NCBI GenBank assembly: GCA_009881125.1
Contig: WXFH01000036.1
Coordinates: 1-64,000, forward strand
Origin: Acidaminobacter sp.
GTDB taxonomy: Bacteria; Bacillota_A; Clostridia; Peptostreptococcales; Acidaminobacteraceae
Direction: 5' to 3'
DNA length: 64,000 bases
Positions 51,371-62,106 of this stretch are shown piece by piece (position 1 is the stretch's first letter; each line of letters opens with the position of its first letter). The notes under the pieces were generated by a model, which ran no database searches, was not told the origin of the DNA, and worked only from the letters and a program-made list of their open reading frames with translations. Made by a program: the position numbers and the translations under genes.

Positions 51371-53164
51371 TTATACCTGCAGACGTTTGATGACCGTTTC
51401 GTCCGGTGTGACGTACAGAGTCTTGTTGTGCACGTAGATAACCATGCCTGGTTTAGCGCCTGACGGCTTTGAAACGTGGCGGATCTCGGTGTAATCCACA
51501 GGGACTTGTCCGCTGAGACGCGCCTTTGAATGCCATGCAGCCAGCAGTGCCGCCTCGAAGAGTGTCTCCTCACCAACCGGCTTTCCCTGGGTGCGTATGA
51601 CGACATGTGATCCGGGAACAGACTTGGTATGGAACCATAAATCCTTATTGGAGGCTGTCTTTAAAGTCAATTCGTCATTTTGAACATTGTTGCGTCCGAC
51701 AAGGATCTCAAAGCCTTCAGTACTCTTGTACTGCAGTGGCGCTGATTTTGGGCGTTTATCCTTTTTGCGGCCTTTGCTTTTCATGTAGCCTTCTTCTGAA
51801 AGCTCCAGCCTTATGGCATCAAGATTGGCTGCATCAGTGGATTGCTCAATCTGAAGGAGAACGCTTTCAAGGTATTCCATTTCACGCTCGGTCTGCTCCA
51901 GCTGAGTCAGGATTTCTGTCTGGCCGTTTTTCAGTTTGGTGTATTTTCTGAAGCAGCGCTGGGCATTTTCAACAGGTGTCAACCGCACATCCATAGGCAC
52001 ATGAAGTTCAGGCGCCCCTTCTTCAAAAAAGTTTTCCACAATGGCTTCATGATCACCCTTTGAAAGCCGGTACACGTTCGCGAGGATCAGCTCGCCAAAT
52101 TGTCGTTGTCTCTCTGCGTCCTCCGCTTGCTCAAGGTCGTTTTCCAAGTGGCTCTTCTTGTTGATGACGCGCTCCAGACGGTTTTCCACCATTTTTTTCA
52201 TGGCTGCGGCCTTTTGATCCAGCCGGTCCTGAAGATCACGCTCTTCGAACATACGATTGACGCACAGAGATGGCTCCATGACCGGAGATAAAAGCTCGGA
52301 AACTTCAAGTCTTAAAAGCGGCGCCGCTGTCAGGTCCAGCGGCTTGCCTGTCTCATCCAGAATCAGCCTTGTCTCAAGGGTATTGGTTGTCAGCAGATGT
52401 TTGAGCCGTCTCAGTACTGCCTCTACTGCGTCACGGGAAGCAGCGTCCAAACGGTCTGCAGGAAGCTCCGCGTCGACACCCGCTTCAAGACAGAGCTGAT
52501 GGCACAGCGCCGGTGAGAAGCCCTGAAAGGTACTTAACAACCATTGCTTAAGAGTAGAAGCTGGTTTTGCAGCGACTACCCCGGCTTGTTCGCCGTTAAA
52601 GGCGTCCTGAGGGAATTTAAAGTCCAAAAGTGGTGGTTCTGTGTCTCGAAGGTCCATTTTTCCACCCGGTGGAAGCTGATAAACAATGCCGGGATAAATC
52701 TGCCGCACCCTGGATACCGCACTTGAGATGCGTTTTACCGCATCCACGACGACCAATGAATCTGCCTGATAAAAAATCAGATTGGAATGGCGCCCCATGA
52801 TTTCCGCGCAAAGAATGCGCTCCACCCGGTTGCCGAGCTCATCATAAGTGTCAAAGACGAAGTCCAGAATCCGTTCCAACCCGCGCTGGCGAATGTCAAT
52901 AAGCCTTGCGCCGGTCAAGTGCTTTCGCAGCAGCATGCAGAACATAGGGGGCTGCTGCGGGTTTTCAGGCTTTGCGTGTGTCAACGAAACATAAGGCATC
53001 GAAGCTGAAGCAGTGAGCTTTAGCCGATGGTTGCTTCGATCACTCCGGATTCCCAGAATCAAGGTGTCGCTTTCGGGCTGATAAATCTTGTCAACCCGAC
53101 CGCCAATTAATTTTTCTTGCAGCTCTGCGGCCAGCGCCGCCATAAAAATGCCATCATAGGCCAT
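51371..53164 (-). CDS. rqcH: ribosome quality control protein RqcH (NFACT family)
   Basis: Adds C-terminal alanine tails to nascent chains on stalled 50S subunits. 597 residues: NFACT-N (starting AYDGIFMAALAAEL), helix-hairpin and long coiled-coil middle (about 320-430), and the NFACT-R domain with DLWFHTKSVPGSHVVIR near 510. The start is the ATG at 53164, seven bases after AGGAGG; an upstream in-frame start overlaps the promoter. Formerly annotated as fibronectin-binding protein. Confidence 0.94.
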   Translation of the reverse strand: MAYDGIFMAALAAELQEKLIGGRVDKIYQPESDTLILGIRSDRSNHRLKLTASASMPYVSLTHAKPENPQQPPMFCMLLRKHLTGARLIDIRQRGLERILDFVFDTYDELGNRVERILCAEIMGRHSNLIFYQADSLVVVDAVKRISSAVSRVRQIYPGIVYQLPPGGKMDLRDTEPPLLDFKFPQDAFNGEQAGVVAAKPASTLKQWLLSTFQGFSPALCHQLCLEAGVDAELPADRLDAASRDAVEAVLRRLKHLLTTNTLETRLILDETGKPLDLTAAPLLRLEVSELLSPVMEPSLCVNRMFEERDLQDRLDQKAAAMKKMVENRLERVINKKSHLENDLEQAEDAERQRQFGELILANVYRLSKGDHEAIVENFFEEGAPELHVPMDVRLTPVENAQRCFRKYTKLKNGQTEILTQLEQTEREMEYLESVLLQIEQSTDAANLDAIRLELSEEGYMKSKGRKKDKRPKSAPLQYKSTEGFEILVGRNNVQNDELTLKTASNKDLWFHTKSVPGSHVVIRTQGKPVGEETLFEAALLAAWHSKARLSGQVPVDYTEIRHVSKPSGAKPGMVIYVHNKTLYVTPDETVIKRLQV

Positions 53165-53188
53165 GGAGATCCCTCCTGAAATACAATA

Positions 53189-53197
53189 AGTATAGCA
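53189..53197 (-). promoter_or_regulatory. extended -10 promoter of rqcH
   Basis: TGCTATACT on the minus strand, 25 bp upstream of the rqcH ATG; no clear -35. Confidence 0.5.
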
Positions 53198-53280
53198 TGC
53201 ACGCCGCAAATTATAAAGAAATCGGGTTCAGTCTATGTTAGAATAAATAAGGAACTGCTTTTGTGAAGGAGGCAATTATT

Positions 53281-54123
53281 TTGAAATGGACTAAATGGCA
53301 TGGCGCCGGCAACGATTTTCTGATTGGCGACTGGTCTGAAAATTATACAGAAGCTCAGTGGCAAGCCCTGATCGCCAAAATTTCCCACCGTCATTTCGGC
53401 GTAGGCGCAGACGGGGTCATGCTGGTGGCACCTGCTGAAGATAAAAACTTCGCTGCCAGAATGATTTATTATAATTCTGACGGTTCCAGAGCTGCCATGT
53501 GCGGCAATGGAATCCGCTGCTTTTCAGCACATCTCCATAGAACAGGCAGAGCTCGGGAAGGGCTTTTCACTGTTTTAACGGATGACGGTCCTAAAGAAGT
53601 GGCGCTGCGTGTTGCAGATGAAGGCTATCAAGTCAAAATTTCCATGGGCGCGGCTATATTTGCTGCAGATCAAATTCCCGTTCTTTCAGTACAAGGCTCT
53701 ATGTTGGACGAGAATCTTGAAGTGCTGGGTAAAACTTTTAAAGTGACAGCCCTTAAGGTCGGTGTGCCTCATTTGGTTGTCGAAATGGAGGACTTTGACG
53801 AAACGAGGATTCGACGCTTTGGACCCGCACTTGAAAATCATCCGGCTTTTCCACAAAAAATAAACGTCAATTTTGTCAGACAGCTTAGTGACTCAGCCAT
53901 TGAAGTTGTGACCTGGGAACGCGGCGCCGGACTGACTATGGCTTGCGGAACCGGCGCTTGCGCCTCGTTTTTCGCTCTATATCACGCCGGAAGATTGACG
54001 CGCAGCGCCAGTGTGAAGGTACCCGGCGGCACTCTGGATATCTATGCAGATGATCGGGAAGAGATTTTCATGACGGGTCCCGCCGTTGCAGTCGCAGAAG
54101 TTGAAACTCTGGCGGCGTTTTAA
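53281..54123 (+). CDS. dapF: diaminopimelate epimerase DapF
   Basis: Converts LL- to meso-diaminopimelate, feeding lysine and the MurE reaction. 280 residues with the two catalytic cysteines Cys74 (AAMCGNGIRC) and Cys222 (TMACGTGAC). The start is the TTG at 53281, eight bases after AAGGAGG, which gives the family N-terminus KWTKWHGAGNDF; a GTG 18 bases earlier lies on that ribosome site. Confidence 0.95.
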   Translation: MKWTKWHGAGNDFLIGDWSENYTEAQWQALIAKISHRHFGVGADGVMLVAPAEDKNFAARMIYYNSDGSRAAMCGNGIRCFSAHLHRTGRAREGLFTVLTDDGPKEVALRVADEGYQVKISMGAAIFAADQIPVLSVQGSMLDENLEVLGKTFKVTALKVGVPHLVVEMEDFDETRIRRFGPALENHPAFPQKINVNFVRQLSDSAIEVVTWERGAGLTMACGTGACASFFALYHAGRLTRSASVKVPGGTLDIYADDREEIFMTGPAVAVAEVETLAAF

Positions 54124-54150
54124 ATTATTAGAGAAGGCAGGAGACGGACT

Positions 54151-55035
54151 ATGACCTATTCAATGACAGGATACGGCCGCGGTGAAGCAAGCAGCGACAG
54201 AATTAAAATTGTGGTTGAAATAAAATCTGTCAATCATAGATATTCTGAGATTGTCGCGAAAATCCCAAAGAAAATGAATCCTTTTGAAGAGCGCATCAAA
54301 ACCATGATCAAAGACCAGGTCCAGCGCGGGAGAATTGAACTTTATGTCAATTACGAAGAGCAGGTCGGCGCAGATTATTCCATATTGCCGAATGATGCGG
54401 TTCTGGATCAGTATTACGCGGCGCTTAAGCACCTGAAAGACCGTTATGCGCTTAGAGATGATGTGACACTTTCTTTGATGTCCAGACACCCTGAAGCGTT
54501 TAGAGTCGAGTATGTGGAAGTGGATGGGGAGGCCATCTGGTCCGTCCTGGAAAAAGCGGCTGCAGCTGCAATTGGTCAAATGATTGAAATGAGGAAGACC
54601 GAAGGCGCGAAGCTGGTAGTGGATATTCTTGAAAGAATCAGCCAAATGAAATCAAGACTCGAAAAGATCGAAAGTCAGTCACCTCAGATTGTTGAAGCAT
54701 ATCGTCAAAAGATGAGGGATCGACTTACTGATTTGCTTGGGGATATGGGGATTCAGATTGATGAGGCGAGAATCGCCCATGAAATCGCCATTTTTGCGGA
54801 TAAAACTAATGTGACTGAAGAAATCGTCAGATTGAAATCTCACTTTGATCAAATTGCTGATATCATTGACCAAGGCGGCGCTGCCGGGAGGAAACTCGAT
54901 TTTCTCGTACAGGAAATGAATCGGGAGGTCAACACCATCGGCTCAAAATCGCCTGATTTTGAGATCAGCAACGACGTCATTGAGTTGAAAAGTGAGCTTG
55001 AGAAAATCAGAGAACAGATCCAGAATATTGAGTAA
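54151..55035 (+). CDS. YicC/YloC family endoribonuclease
   Basis: A 294-residue protein starting with the typical TYSMTGYGRGEA and EIKSVNHRY (24-32). The C-terminal DUF1732 region has the EMNREVNTIGSKS motif near 258-270. E. coli YicC was reported as an RNase that cuts small RNAs. In Bacillus the order is yloC-remA-gmk; here only 42 bp separate this gene from gmk, so remA is not present. Confidence 0.92.
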   Translation: MTYSMTGYGRGEASSDRIKIVVEIKSVNHRYSEIVAKIPKKMNPFEERIKTMIKDQVQRGRIELYVNYEEQVGADYSILPNDAVLDQYYAALKHLKDRYALRDDVTLSLMSRHPEAFRVEYVEVDGEAIWSVLEKAAAAAIGQMIEMRKTEGAKLVVDILERISQMKSRLEKIESQSPQIVEAYRQKMRDRLTDLLGDMGIQIDEARIAHEIAIFADKTNVTEEIVRLKSHFDQIADIIDQGGAAGRKLDFLVQEMNREVNTIGSKSPDFEISNDVIELKSELEKIREQIQNIE

Positions 55036-55077
55036 CTTGCTGATTTAGAATCGATCTGAAGGGGAGTCGCATTAAGA

Positions 55078-55701
55078 ATGAAAAGAAAAGGGTTGCTCTT
55101 GGTTGTTTCCGGGCCGTCCGGCGTTGGAAAGGGAACCATCTGCAAGGCATTAATGAAGCTTCGTGAGGACATAAAGCTGTCCATTTCCATGACCACGAGG
55201 GCACCTAGACCGGGTGAAGAAGAAGGCATCAATTACTTTTTTACAAATAGGGACGCTTTTATCAGATTGATTCAGCAGGGTGAGCTGCTCGAATACGCCA
55301 AAGTCTATGACAATTATTATGGGACGCCAAAAGCTTTCGTCATGGAACAGCTGGATCAAGGCGTGGACGTACTGCTGGAAATAGACATTCAAGGCGCACT
55401 GAAGGTGAAAGAGCAATATCCGGAAGGTGTATTTGTCTTTATTTTGCCGCCGACTATGGAAGAATTGAAAAACCGGATTGTCGGGCGCGGGACAGAAAGC
55501 GCCGAAGCCATTGACAAGCGATTCACCGCCGCCTACAATGAGATAGACTTAATGGAAAACTACAATTATTTTATTTTCAATGACCGTGTAGATCTCGCCA
55601 CAGCGCGGTTGATCTCGATCATTGAAGCTGAACGCCTCAGAATCAGGCCTCAGTCTGTGAAAGAACTGATTCGTGAAATCAAGGAGGAATCGAAGTGTTA
55701 A
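55078..55701 (+). CDS. gmk: guanylate kinase
   Basis: Phosphorylates GMP to GDP. 207 residues: P-loop SGPSGVGKGT near 11-20, SMTTRAPRPGEEEG near 38-51 (GMP binding) and YAKVYDNYYGTPK near 74-86. GAAGGGGAG precedes the ATG. The stop overlaps the rpoZ start by 7 bp. Confidence 0.96.
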   Translation: MKRKGLLLVVSGPSGVGKGTICKALMKLREDIKLSISMTTRAPRPGEEEGINYFFTNRDAFIRLIQQGELLEYAKVYDNYYGTPKAFVMEQLDQGVDVLLEIDIQGALKVKEQYPEGVFVFILPPTMEELKNRIVGRGTESAEAIDKRFTAAYNEIDLMENYNYFIFNDRVDLATARLISIIEAERLRIRPQSVKELIREIKEESKC

Positions 55702-55901
55702 AACCACCCATTAATGAACTGATCGATATCGCAGGAAGCCGCTACGCATTGGTTGTGCTGACTTCTAGGCGCGCACGCCAGATTATCGACGGCGCAGAAG
55801 TTAAAATTGATGACAAGTCCATTAAAAAGCCTATGAGTATTGCTACCCAGGAACTATATGAGCACAAGCTGGAAATCATCGATTTCGACAAAGAGGATTA
55901 G
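55695..55901 (+). CDS. rpoZ: RNA polymerase omega subunit
   Basis: A 68-residue omega subunit that helps assemble RNA polymerase. Conserved pieces are PPINELIDIAGSRYALV near 4-20 and TSRRARQI near 23-30. GTG start after AAGGAGG, overlapping gmk. Order gmk-rpoZ-coaBC is typical. Confidence 0.94.
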   Translation: MLKPPINELIDIAGSRYALVVLTSRRARQIIDGAEVKIDDKSIKKPMSIATQELYEHKLEIIDFDKED

Positions 55902-55905
55902 TCAA

Positions 55906-57147
55906 ATGAGTGGCGTGTTGACGGGCAAGAACATTGTCTTGGGCGTCACAGGCGGGATTGCTGCCTATAAGTCAGCGGATCTGGTCAGCAGATTGAAGAA
56001 GCTGGACGCCAATGTTTATGTGGTGATGACGGCGCATGCTAAGGCTTTTGTATCGCCCCTCACCTTTCAGTCTCTGTCCCAGAATTATGTGGTCGAGGAC
56101 ATGTTCGAAGCCCCCAGGACCTGGGATGTCGAGCATATTGCCCTCGCGAAGCTCGCAGACCTCTATGTGATCGCCCCAGCATCTGCGAACGTTCTCGCGA
56201 AAATGGCCGCCGGAATTGCAGATGATTTTTTGACGACGACGATTCTGGCGACTCAGGCGCCCATTCTCGTTGCGCCTGCTATGAACACACAAATGTATCT
56301 GAGTCCGCTGACACAGCGAAACATGAAAACGCTTCAAGATTTGGGCGTTGGCTTTGTTGCGCCCGGCAGCGGAAGGTTGGCTTGCGGGGATGAAGGCATT
56401 GGAAAGATGGCTGAGCCGCAGCAGATTGTGGACGAAATTGTCAAACTGCTCGCTATTGAATCTGAAAGTGACCTGCCGCGGCTGCTGGAAGGCAAACGTG
56501 TACTGATCACAGCAGGTCCAACCCGTGAGGCTTTGGATCCGGTGCGCTATCTGACAAATCACTCCACCGGGAAAATGGGTTATGCCATTGCGGAAGCTGC
56601 AGCGGCCATGGGCGCGGAAACGAAACTGGTTTCCGGACCGGTCGAGTTGTCAGCGCCTGAAGGCGTTCAGCGTGTGAAGGTCGAATCTGCCCGGGACATG
56701 TTTGAGGCAGTCATGTGCGACCTTAACTATGACATTATCATCATGACAGCCGCAGTTGCGGATTACCGGCCAAAGACCACTCAAACCCAGAAAATTAAGA
56801 AGGTTGAGGGAGATTTAACGCTGGAACTGACGCGAAATCCCGACATCCTTTTTGAGGTGGGAAAAGTTAAGACCCACCAAGTCCTCATTGGTTTTGCGGC
56901 AGAAACTGAGCATGTCATAGAACACGCCGCTGCAAAGCTTCGAAAAAAGAACCTGGACATGATCGTGGCGAATGATGTGACAGTTGCAGGCGCGGGATTC
57001 GGAAGCGACACCAACGTCGTGACGTTTATCACATCTGACGGCGTCCAGACTGCATTTGATCAAATGGAGAAATCCGAAGTGGCAAAGGCCATCTTGAAAA
57101 AGGCGGCTGATCTATTGTCTGAGGCAGATCCAGTCGGGACGAGTTAA
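55906..57147 (+). CDS. coaBC: phosphopantothenoylcysteine decarboxylase/synthetase CoaBC
   Basis: Bifunctional coenzyme A enzyme of 413 residues. The N-terminal flavodoxin-like CoaC domain has GVTGGIAAYKSADL near 13-26 and APAMNTQMY near 123-131; the C-terminal CoaB synthetase domain begins near 198 with ITAGPTREALDPVRYL. The start is the ATG at 55906 after AGAGGA; the frame extends upstream inside rpoZ. Confidence 0.95.
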   Translation: MSGVLTGKNIVLGVTGGIAAYKSADLVSRLKKLDANVYVVMTAHAKAFVSPLTFQSLSQNYVVEDMFEAPRTWDVEHIALAKLADLYVIAPASANVLAKMAAGIADDFLTTTILATQAPILVAPAMNTQMYLSPLTQRNMKTLQDLGVGFVAPGSGRLACGDEGIGKMAEPQQIVDEIVKLLAIESESDLPRLLEGKRVLITAGPTREALDPVRYLTNHSTGKMGYAIAEAAAAMGAETKLVSGPVELSAPEGVQRVKVESARDMFEAVMCDLNYDIIIMTAAVADYRPKTTQTQKIKKVEGDLTLELTRNPDILFEVGKVKTHQVLIGFAAETEHVIEHAAAKLRKKNLDMIVANDVTVAGAGFGSDTNVVTFITSDGVQTAFDQMEKSEVAKAILKKAADLLSEADPVGTS

Positions 57148-57173
57148 AGCAAGGCAACCCAATAGACCATCCG

Positions 57174-57193
57174 GGGGTAGAGGCATCTACTCC
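57174..57193 (+). terminator. weak hairpin between coaBC and priA
   Basis: An 8-bp stem (GGGGTAGA/TCTACTCC, one G-T pair) with a GGCA loop, followed by TGTTTCTTT. It may attenuate transcription before priA. Confidence 0.4.
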
Positions 57194-57225
57194 TGTTTCT
57201 TTATGATGCTGTGGAGGTGTTTCAA

Positions 57226-59700
57226 GTGCGTGAGCAACAATTGAACCAGAAGCAGCCCGAATTGCTGGCAGATGTGATTGTGCTGAAAATGACGCGTTCT
57301 CTGGATCAGCTGTTTACCTACAGGATTCCTCAGGCTCTTGCCTGCGAGGTGGTCATAGGAAGCAAAGTCGTAGTTCCCTTTGGCGCCGGTGATGCGACTC
57401 ATGAAGCCGTTGTTGTTCAAAAACGAACGCCAGAGGATAAAGATCAACTGGATAAATTGAAAGCTGTACAAAGCGTCTGTGACATGACGGCTGCGCTGGA
57501 TGAACCCCGCGTAAAACTGGCACTCTGGATCCGTGAGCATTATTTGACCAATTACGCTCAGGCGGCCTCTTTGCTGCTCCCAAGCGGGACTGTGATCAAA
57601 CGGGACTATAAACTCACTGCAGAACAAAACGCTGATCCGCAGGATCTGAAAAATCTCAGTGATACAGAGCGGCAATTCGTGGATGCGCTCAGCGCCAAGC
57701 CGCTGATGCAGAGCGAGTTGAGCGACACTCAGGCAGCTTTGATGAAGCGGTGTTTTAAAAAAAACGTGATTCAGCGGGAAGAGCATTTGACTACCGCAGT
57801 AAGAGAACGCTATAACCGGTTTTTCAGTCTCACCAAGCCTGGAGAAGTCAGCGCCTGGCTGGAGCAAATTCCAAAAAACCAGACAGTAAAGCGCGCTGTC
57901 CTCGAAATGCTCAGAGATTATGGTCGGGTAGAAGAATCCCGGCTCAAAAAAGAAGTTAAAGCCACTGCGGCAGGACTTAAAAAGCTTGAGGAAGAAGGAC
58001 GGATTCAGTCCGAAACTGAGGAAGCCTTTTCTTTTCCGGCTTATTATGATTCAGGGAAAAGAAATGCTTTCGTTGCTTTTTCCAATGAGCAGAAAGCGGC
58101 ATATGATGTGATCAGCAGCAGTGTGATGAATAATGAACCCAGCTCATTTCTGCTTCATGGTGTCACTGGCAGCGGAAAGACCGAGGTTTATATGGAACTT
58201 GCGGATTTATCCATTTCTCAGGGCCGCCAGGTCATAATTTTGGTGCCTGAAATTTCGCTCACACCGCAGCTGGTAGACCGTTTCAGAAGGCGGTTTGGTG
58301 ATCGCATCGCCATTTTACACAGCCGAATGAATGCATCTCAGCGATTTGACCAATGGCGCGCCATAGGCAGAGGTGACTATGATATTGTCATAGGGCCCAG
58401 GTCGGCGCTGTTTGCCCCTTGCAAGACCATCGGCCTCATTGTGGTGGATGAGGCCCATGACAGCTCCTATAAGTCTGATCAGGCGCCTAAATACCACGCA
58501 GTGGAGGTGGCGAAGACCCTCAGCGGACTTCACGGTGCGCCGCTGATCCTGGGCTCTGCCACGCCGGGCATCGAGCAGTACCATGAGGCGAGATGCGGCC
58601 AGCATCAGCTGGTGGAAATGCATAAGCGTTTTAGTCAGGTGCCGCTGCCTAAGGTGGAGATTGTCGACATGCGTCTTGAGCTGATGTCAGGCAACCGTTC
58701 CATGTTCAGCAGACAGCTCGAGACTGCCATAACAGAAACCCTCGAGCGAGGCCAGCAAATCATGCTGCTCCTGAACCGGAAAGGCTATCATACTTTCATT
58801 TCTTGTCGAAGCTGCGGCTATGCCTTGAAATGTCCGAATTGTGATGTCAGCCTGATCTTTCACAAAGGGCAGAATCACGCCCGGTGCAGTTACTGCCATT
58901 ATCGATCGTCAATTCCGACTGTGTGTCCGGAGTGTGGCAGCCGTTATTTTAAATTTTATGGGAGCGGTACAGAAAAGGTTGAAGAGGCATTTGCAGAAAC
59001 CTTTCCCAACGTTGCGACTGCCAGAATGGACAGTGAATCCCTGTCAAAAAAGGGCGCTCTTGAAGAAATCCTGACGGATTTTGAATCCGGAAAAACCAGG
59101 GTCTTGATTGGTACACAGTTGATTTCAAAGGGGCTGGATTTTGCGAATGTGGGACTTGTGGGTGTCATTCTGGCAGATGTGACCCTTAATCTTCCGGATT
59201 TTCAGGCATCTGAAAGAACTTTTCAGCTAATGACACAGGTCAGCGGCAGATCAGGCAGGGCAGAAACCCAGGGCAGAGTTGTGGTTCAAACCTATGTTCC
59301 TGAACACTTTGCCATTGTCAGGGCAGCAGAGCATGATTATATTGGCTTCTATGAAGAGGAGATGGGCCTGCGAAAAGCCTTTGGGTATCCGCCCTATTTA
59401 CAAATGGCCAATATCATCCTTTCCGGCTTTAAGCCGGAGGCCGTCGAAAAAAGTGCAATGTCTTTAAATGACTGGTTCATATCAAAAATACCATCAGAAC
59501 TATTAAAAAAAGGTGACCTGGAAATACTCGGTCCCCATCCTGCAGTCTACGGCAAAATTAAAAATAGATATCGATGGCAAATTATAATAAAATATAGGGA
59601 AGAGATGCTTAAATTGCTGGAAAAAATTCTTCGAAGTCTTCCGGCGGACCGCCAGGATGTGAGAACCACTGTGGACATCAAAGCGATCAGCGTCTTGTAA
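57226..59700 (+). CDS. priA: primosomal replication restart helicase PriA
   Basis: 3'-5' DNA helicase that reloads the replisome at stalled forks. 824 residues: N-terminal 3'BD domain, winged helix, helicase motifs (TGSGKTEVY near 309-317, DEAH near 407), and a zinc region of eight cysteines ([14 protein letters not shown] ... CSYCHYR ... CPECGS, about 528-570). The start is the GTG at 57226, eight bases after GGAGG; an upstream GTG overlaps that site. Confidence 0.95.
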   Translation: MREQQLNQKQPELLADVIVLKMTRSLDQLFTYRIPQALACEVVIGSKVVVPFGAGDATHEAVVVQKRTPEDKDQLDKLKAVQSVCDMTAALDEPRVKLALWIREHYLTNYAQAASLLLPSGTVIKRDYKLTAEQNADPQDLKNLSDTERQFVDALSAKPLMQSELSDTQAALMKRCFKKNVIQREEHLTTAVRERYNRFFSLTKPGEVSAWLEQIPKNQTVKRAVLEMLRDYGRVEESRLKKEVKATAAGLKKLEEEGRIQSETEEAFSFPAYYDSGKRNAFVAFSNEQKAAYDVISSSVMNNEPSSFLLHGVTGSGKTEVYMELADLSISQGRQVIILVPEISLTPQLVDRFRRRFGDRIAILHSRMNASQRFDQWRAIGRGDYDIVIGPRSALFAPCKTIGLIVVDEAHDSSYKSDQAPKYHAVEVAKTLSGLHGAPLILGSATPGIEQYHEARCGQHQLVEMHKRFSQVPLPKVEIVDMRLELMSGNRSMFSRQLETAITETLERGQQIMLLLNRKGYHTFISCRSCGYALKCPNCDVSLIFHKGQNHARCSYCHYRSSIPTVCPECGSRYFKFYGSGTEKVEEAFAETFPNVATARMDSESLSKKGALEEILTDFESGKTRVLIGTQLISKGLDFANVGLVGVILADVTLNLPDFQASERTFQLMTQVSGRSGRAETQGRVVVQTYVPEHFAIVRAAEHDYIGFYEEEMGLRKAFGYPPYLQMANIILSGFKPEAVEKSAMSLNDWFISKIPSELLKKGDLEILGPHPAVYGKIKNRYRWQIIIKYREEMLKLLEKILRSLPADRQDVRTTVDIKAISVL

Positions 59701-59761
59701 CTATGGGGAAGCAGTCAATTTAAGACTGTATTGGCGCAAAAGTAAGGAGGATTATATTAGA

Positions 59762-60214
59762 ATGGCTATCAGAAATATTCGGACTGAAGGTGATGAGGTC
59801 CTTAGAAAACGGTCAAAGGAAGTTGCGGTTATAGATCAAAAAATCAAGGATCTGGTTGAAGATATGATCGATACCATGTATCATGCGGAAGGCGTAGGTT
59901 TGGCGGCGCCGCAGGTGGGGATCCTAAAGAGGATCGCTGTCATAGATGTTTATGATGAAACAGGTGTCAAAGTACTGATCAATCCTAAGATCATCCGGGA
60001 GGAAGGCGAGCAGTTCGAAGTGGAGGGCTGTCTGAGTGTGCCTGAGCGTGCCGGATCTGTGCGCAGACCAGCAAAAGTCTGGGTGGAGGCTCTCAATGAA
60101 AATGGCCAGACCTATGTCGTTGAAGGTGAAGAACTTTTAGCCAGGGCACTTTGTCATGAGATAGACCACCTGGACGGTGTTTTGTTCATTGACAAACTCA
60201 TTGAGGAGGCGTAA
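59762..60214 (+). CDS. def: peptide deformylase
   Basis: Removes the formyl group from nascent chains. 150 residues with the three family motifs: [10 protein letters not shown] (44-53), EGCLS with metal ligand Cys90, and HEIDH with His132 and His136. AAGGAGG lies upstream, although at long spacing. fmt follows after 8 bp, the classical def-fmt pair. Confidence 0.97.
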   Translation: MAIRNIRTEGDEVLRKRSKEVAVIDQKIKDLVEDMIDTMYHAEGVGLAAPQVGILKRIAVIDVYDETGVKVLINPKIIREEGEQFEVEGCLSVPERAGSVRRPAKVWVEALNENGQTYVVEGEELLARALCHEIDHLDGVLFIDKLIEEA

Positions 60215-60222
60215 CGATCAGC

Positions 60223-61173
60223 ATGAAAATTGTGTTTATGGGTACGCCCGAGTTTGCAGTGCCCTGTCTTGAGGCATGTATCAGCTTTGAAGGCGCTGAA
60301 GTCTCCGCAGTGTTTACACAGCCGGACAGACCAAGCGGCAGAGGGAACAAGCTGACGCCGCCACCCATCAAAGTGGCTGCGGAGCGTTCCGGCATTCCTG
60401 TCTATCAGCCTGAAAGAATTAAAAGCAGTGAAGCCATGGAATCTCTAAAAATACTGCAGCCTGACTTGATCGTCGTCGTTGCCTATGGACAAATTCTTTC
60501 TCAGGAAATTCTGGAATTGCCCGTTCATGGCTGCATCAATGTTCATGCTTCGCTGCTGCCCAGACTCAGAGGTGCTTCTCCCATTCAGTGGTCTATTGTC
60601 AGCGGTGAGACAGAGACCGGTGTCACGACTATGAAAATGAGTGCCGGATTGGATGAAGGCGATATGCTGCTTAAGGAAGCTGTGGAACTGACTGCATCAG
60701 TGACCGGGGGAGAACTTCACGATCAATTGATGTCCATAGGTGCAGATGTTCTTACCAAAACACTGGAAGCCATACGGGACAACGGTTTGAGTCCGGAACC
60801 GCAAATTCATGAAATTGCAACCTATGCACCTAAGATCGACAAGAAAATGGCTGAAATCGACTGGGAGAGGACTGCGGATGAAATTAGCGCTCAGGTCCGG
60901 GGCTTTGATCCTTGGCCGGCGGCCGTGACTTCCTATGGCGAGATCCGCCTGAAATTATTTAAGCCTGTCGTGGTCAGGCTCAGCCGGGATGATAACTCAA
61001 CTGTGGCCAAACCCGGCACTATACTCGACGTTGGCAAGGACTGCTTTACTGTGAAGGCAGGACAAGATGCTGTCAGATTCTATGAAATCCAAGCGCCTGG
61101 TTCAAGGAGAATGAAGGTGTCAGACTATTTGCTCGGACACCGTCTGGGCATAGGTGACTGTTTGAATGGCTAA
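60223..61173 (+). CDS. fmt: methionyl-tRNA formyltransferase
   Basis: Formylates initiator Met-tRNA with 10-formyl-tetrahydrofolate. 316 residues: N-terminal MKIVFMGTPEFAVP, the folate/catalytic segment NVHASLLPRLRGASPIQW (about 106-123), and a C-terminal domain that binds the tRNA acceptor stem. GAGGAGG precedes the ATG. Confidence 0.97.
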   Translation: MKIVFMGTPEFAVPCLEACISFEGAEVSAVFTQPDRPSGRGNKLTPPPIKVAAERSGIPVYQPERIKSSEAMESLKILQPDLIVVVAYGQILSQEILELPVHGCINVHASLLPRLRGASPIQWSIVSGETETGVTTMKMSAGLDEGDMLLKEAVELTASVTGGELHDQLMSIGADVLTKTLEAIRDNGLSPEPQIHEIATYAPKIDKKMAEIDWERTADEISAQVRGFDPWPAAVTSYGEIRLKLFKPVVVRLSRDDNSTVAKPGTILDVGKDCFTVKAGQDAVRFYEIQAPGSRRMKVSDYLLGHRLGIGDCLNG

Positions 61174-61294
61174 GGCAGAACTTGGGCAATTAAGGTGCCT
61201 GAACAGACGCATCTCCCTGAAGTACCGCATATATTGCTTTTAAATTAGTTGGACTACTTTAGAATACTTTTCAATCCTTTAGGAGGTTGTCAAA

Positions 61295-61996
61295 ATGAGT
61301 GGTTATATGGGAACCGCCGGTTCACTTGGATTTTTGCTCCTGATTCCCGTTTATATTTTTGCTATGATTGCACAAGTCCAGGTTAAAACCACCTTTACTA
61401 AATTTGCACGCGTTGGATCTTACCGGCGCATGAAGGGTGTCGAGGTCGCAAGAGCCATACTGGATCGGAATGGTCTGCAGGACGTCATTGTAGAGCCAGT
61501 TGCGGGCTCGCTGACGGATCATTACGATCCTAGAAACAACAGGATCCGTCTGTCTCAAACGGTCTACGGCAGTGACAGCATTGCGGCAATCAGCGTTGCG
61601 GCACACGAAGTGGGTCACGCCATCCAGTACGCCACGGGATACAAACCTATTCGGATCAGAAATGCCTTTTTGCCGGTAGCAAATCTTGGCAGTGGTGTTC
61701 TTCCCATTTTGATTATGGCTGGGTTTTTCTTCAGAATCGTGCCACTGGTGGATCTTGGTATTCTGTTTTACCTTTTCGCCGTCCTTTTTCACATTGTCAC
61801 ACTGCCTATTGAGTTTAATGCCAGTTCAAGAGCAATTGCTGAGTTGGTGGATGGCCATTATATCCTGGATGAAGAAATATCCAATTCCAAAAAAGTTCTT
61901 GGCGCAGCGGCCAGAACCTATGTCGCCAGCGCTGCGGTATCTGTCATGGAACTTGTGCGTCTGCTTCTGATACGGGATCGCATGTCCAGGGACTGA
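61295..61996 (+). CDS. YugP-type membrane zinc metallopeptidase
   Basis: A 233-residue membrane protein with an N-terminal segment (about 8-27), the zinc motif HEVGH (104-108) and two further hydrophobic segments (about 125-165). This matches the putative neutral zinc metallopeptidase family (YugP, DUF2). Substrates are not known. AGGAGG before the ATG. The 121-bp gap upstream shows no clear promoter or terminator. Confidence 0.9.
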   Translation: MSGYMGTAGSLGFLLLIPVYIFAMIAQVQVKTTFTKFARVGSYRRMKGVEVARAILDRNGLQDVIVEPVAGSLTDHYDPRNNRIRLSQTVYGSDSIAAISVAAHEVGHAIQYATGYKPIRIRNAFLPVANLGSGVLPILIMAGFFFRIVPLVDLGILFYLFAVLFHIVTLPIEFNASSRAIAELVDGHYILDEEISNSKKVLGAAARTYVASAAVSVMELVRLLLIRDRMSRD

Positions 61997-62043
61997 TTTC
62001 AATATTGATTTAAAAGGAAATTTAGTTTTCGGATTGCCGCAGA

Positions 62044-62069
62044 GCAGGCTTTACGTCAGTTCAGCCTGC
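62044..62069 (+). other. hairpin upstream of rsmB
   Basis: GCAGGCT and AGCCTGC pair over 7 bp around a 12-nt loop. No T-tract follows, so its role (processing or leader structure) is open. Confidence 0.35.
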
Positions 62070-62106
62070 CGCGACAATTTGGAGCCTCGAAACGGAGTAG
62101 ATCATC

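Noticed and set aside
57187..57867. 226-codon minus-strand open frame over the priA 5' region
   Set aside because: It is antisense to the well-supported PriA N-terminal domain and has no recognisable motif.
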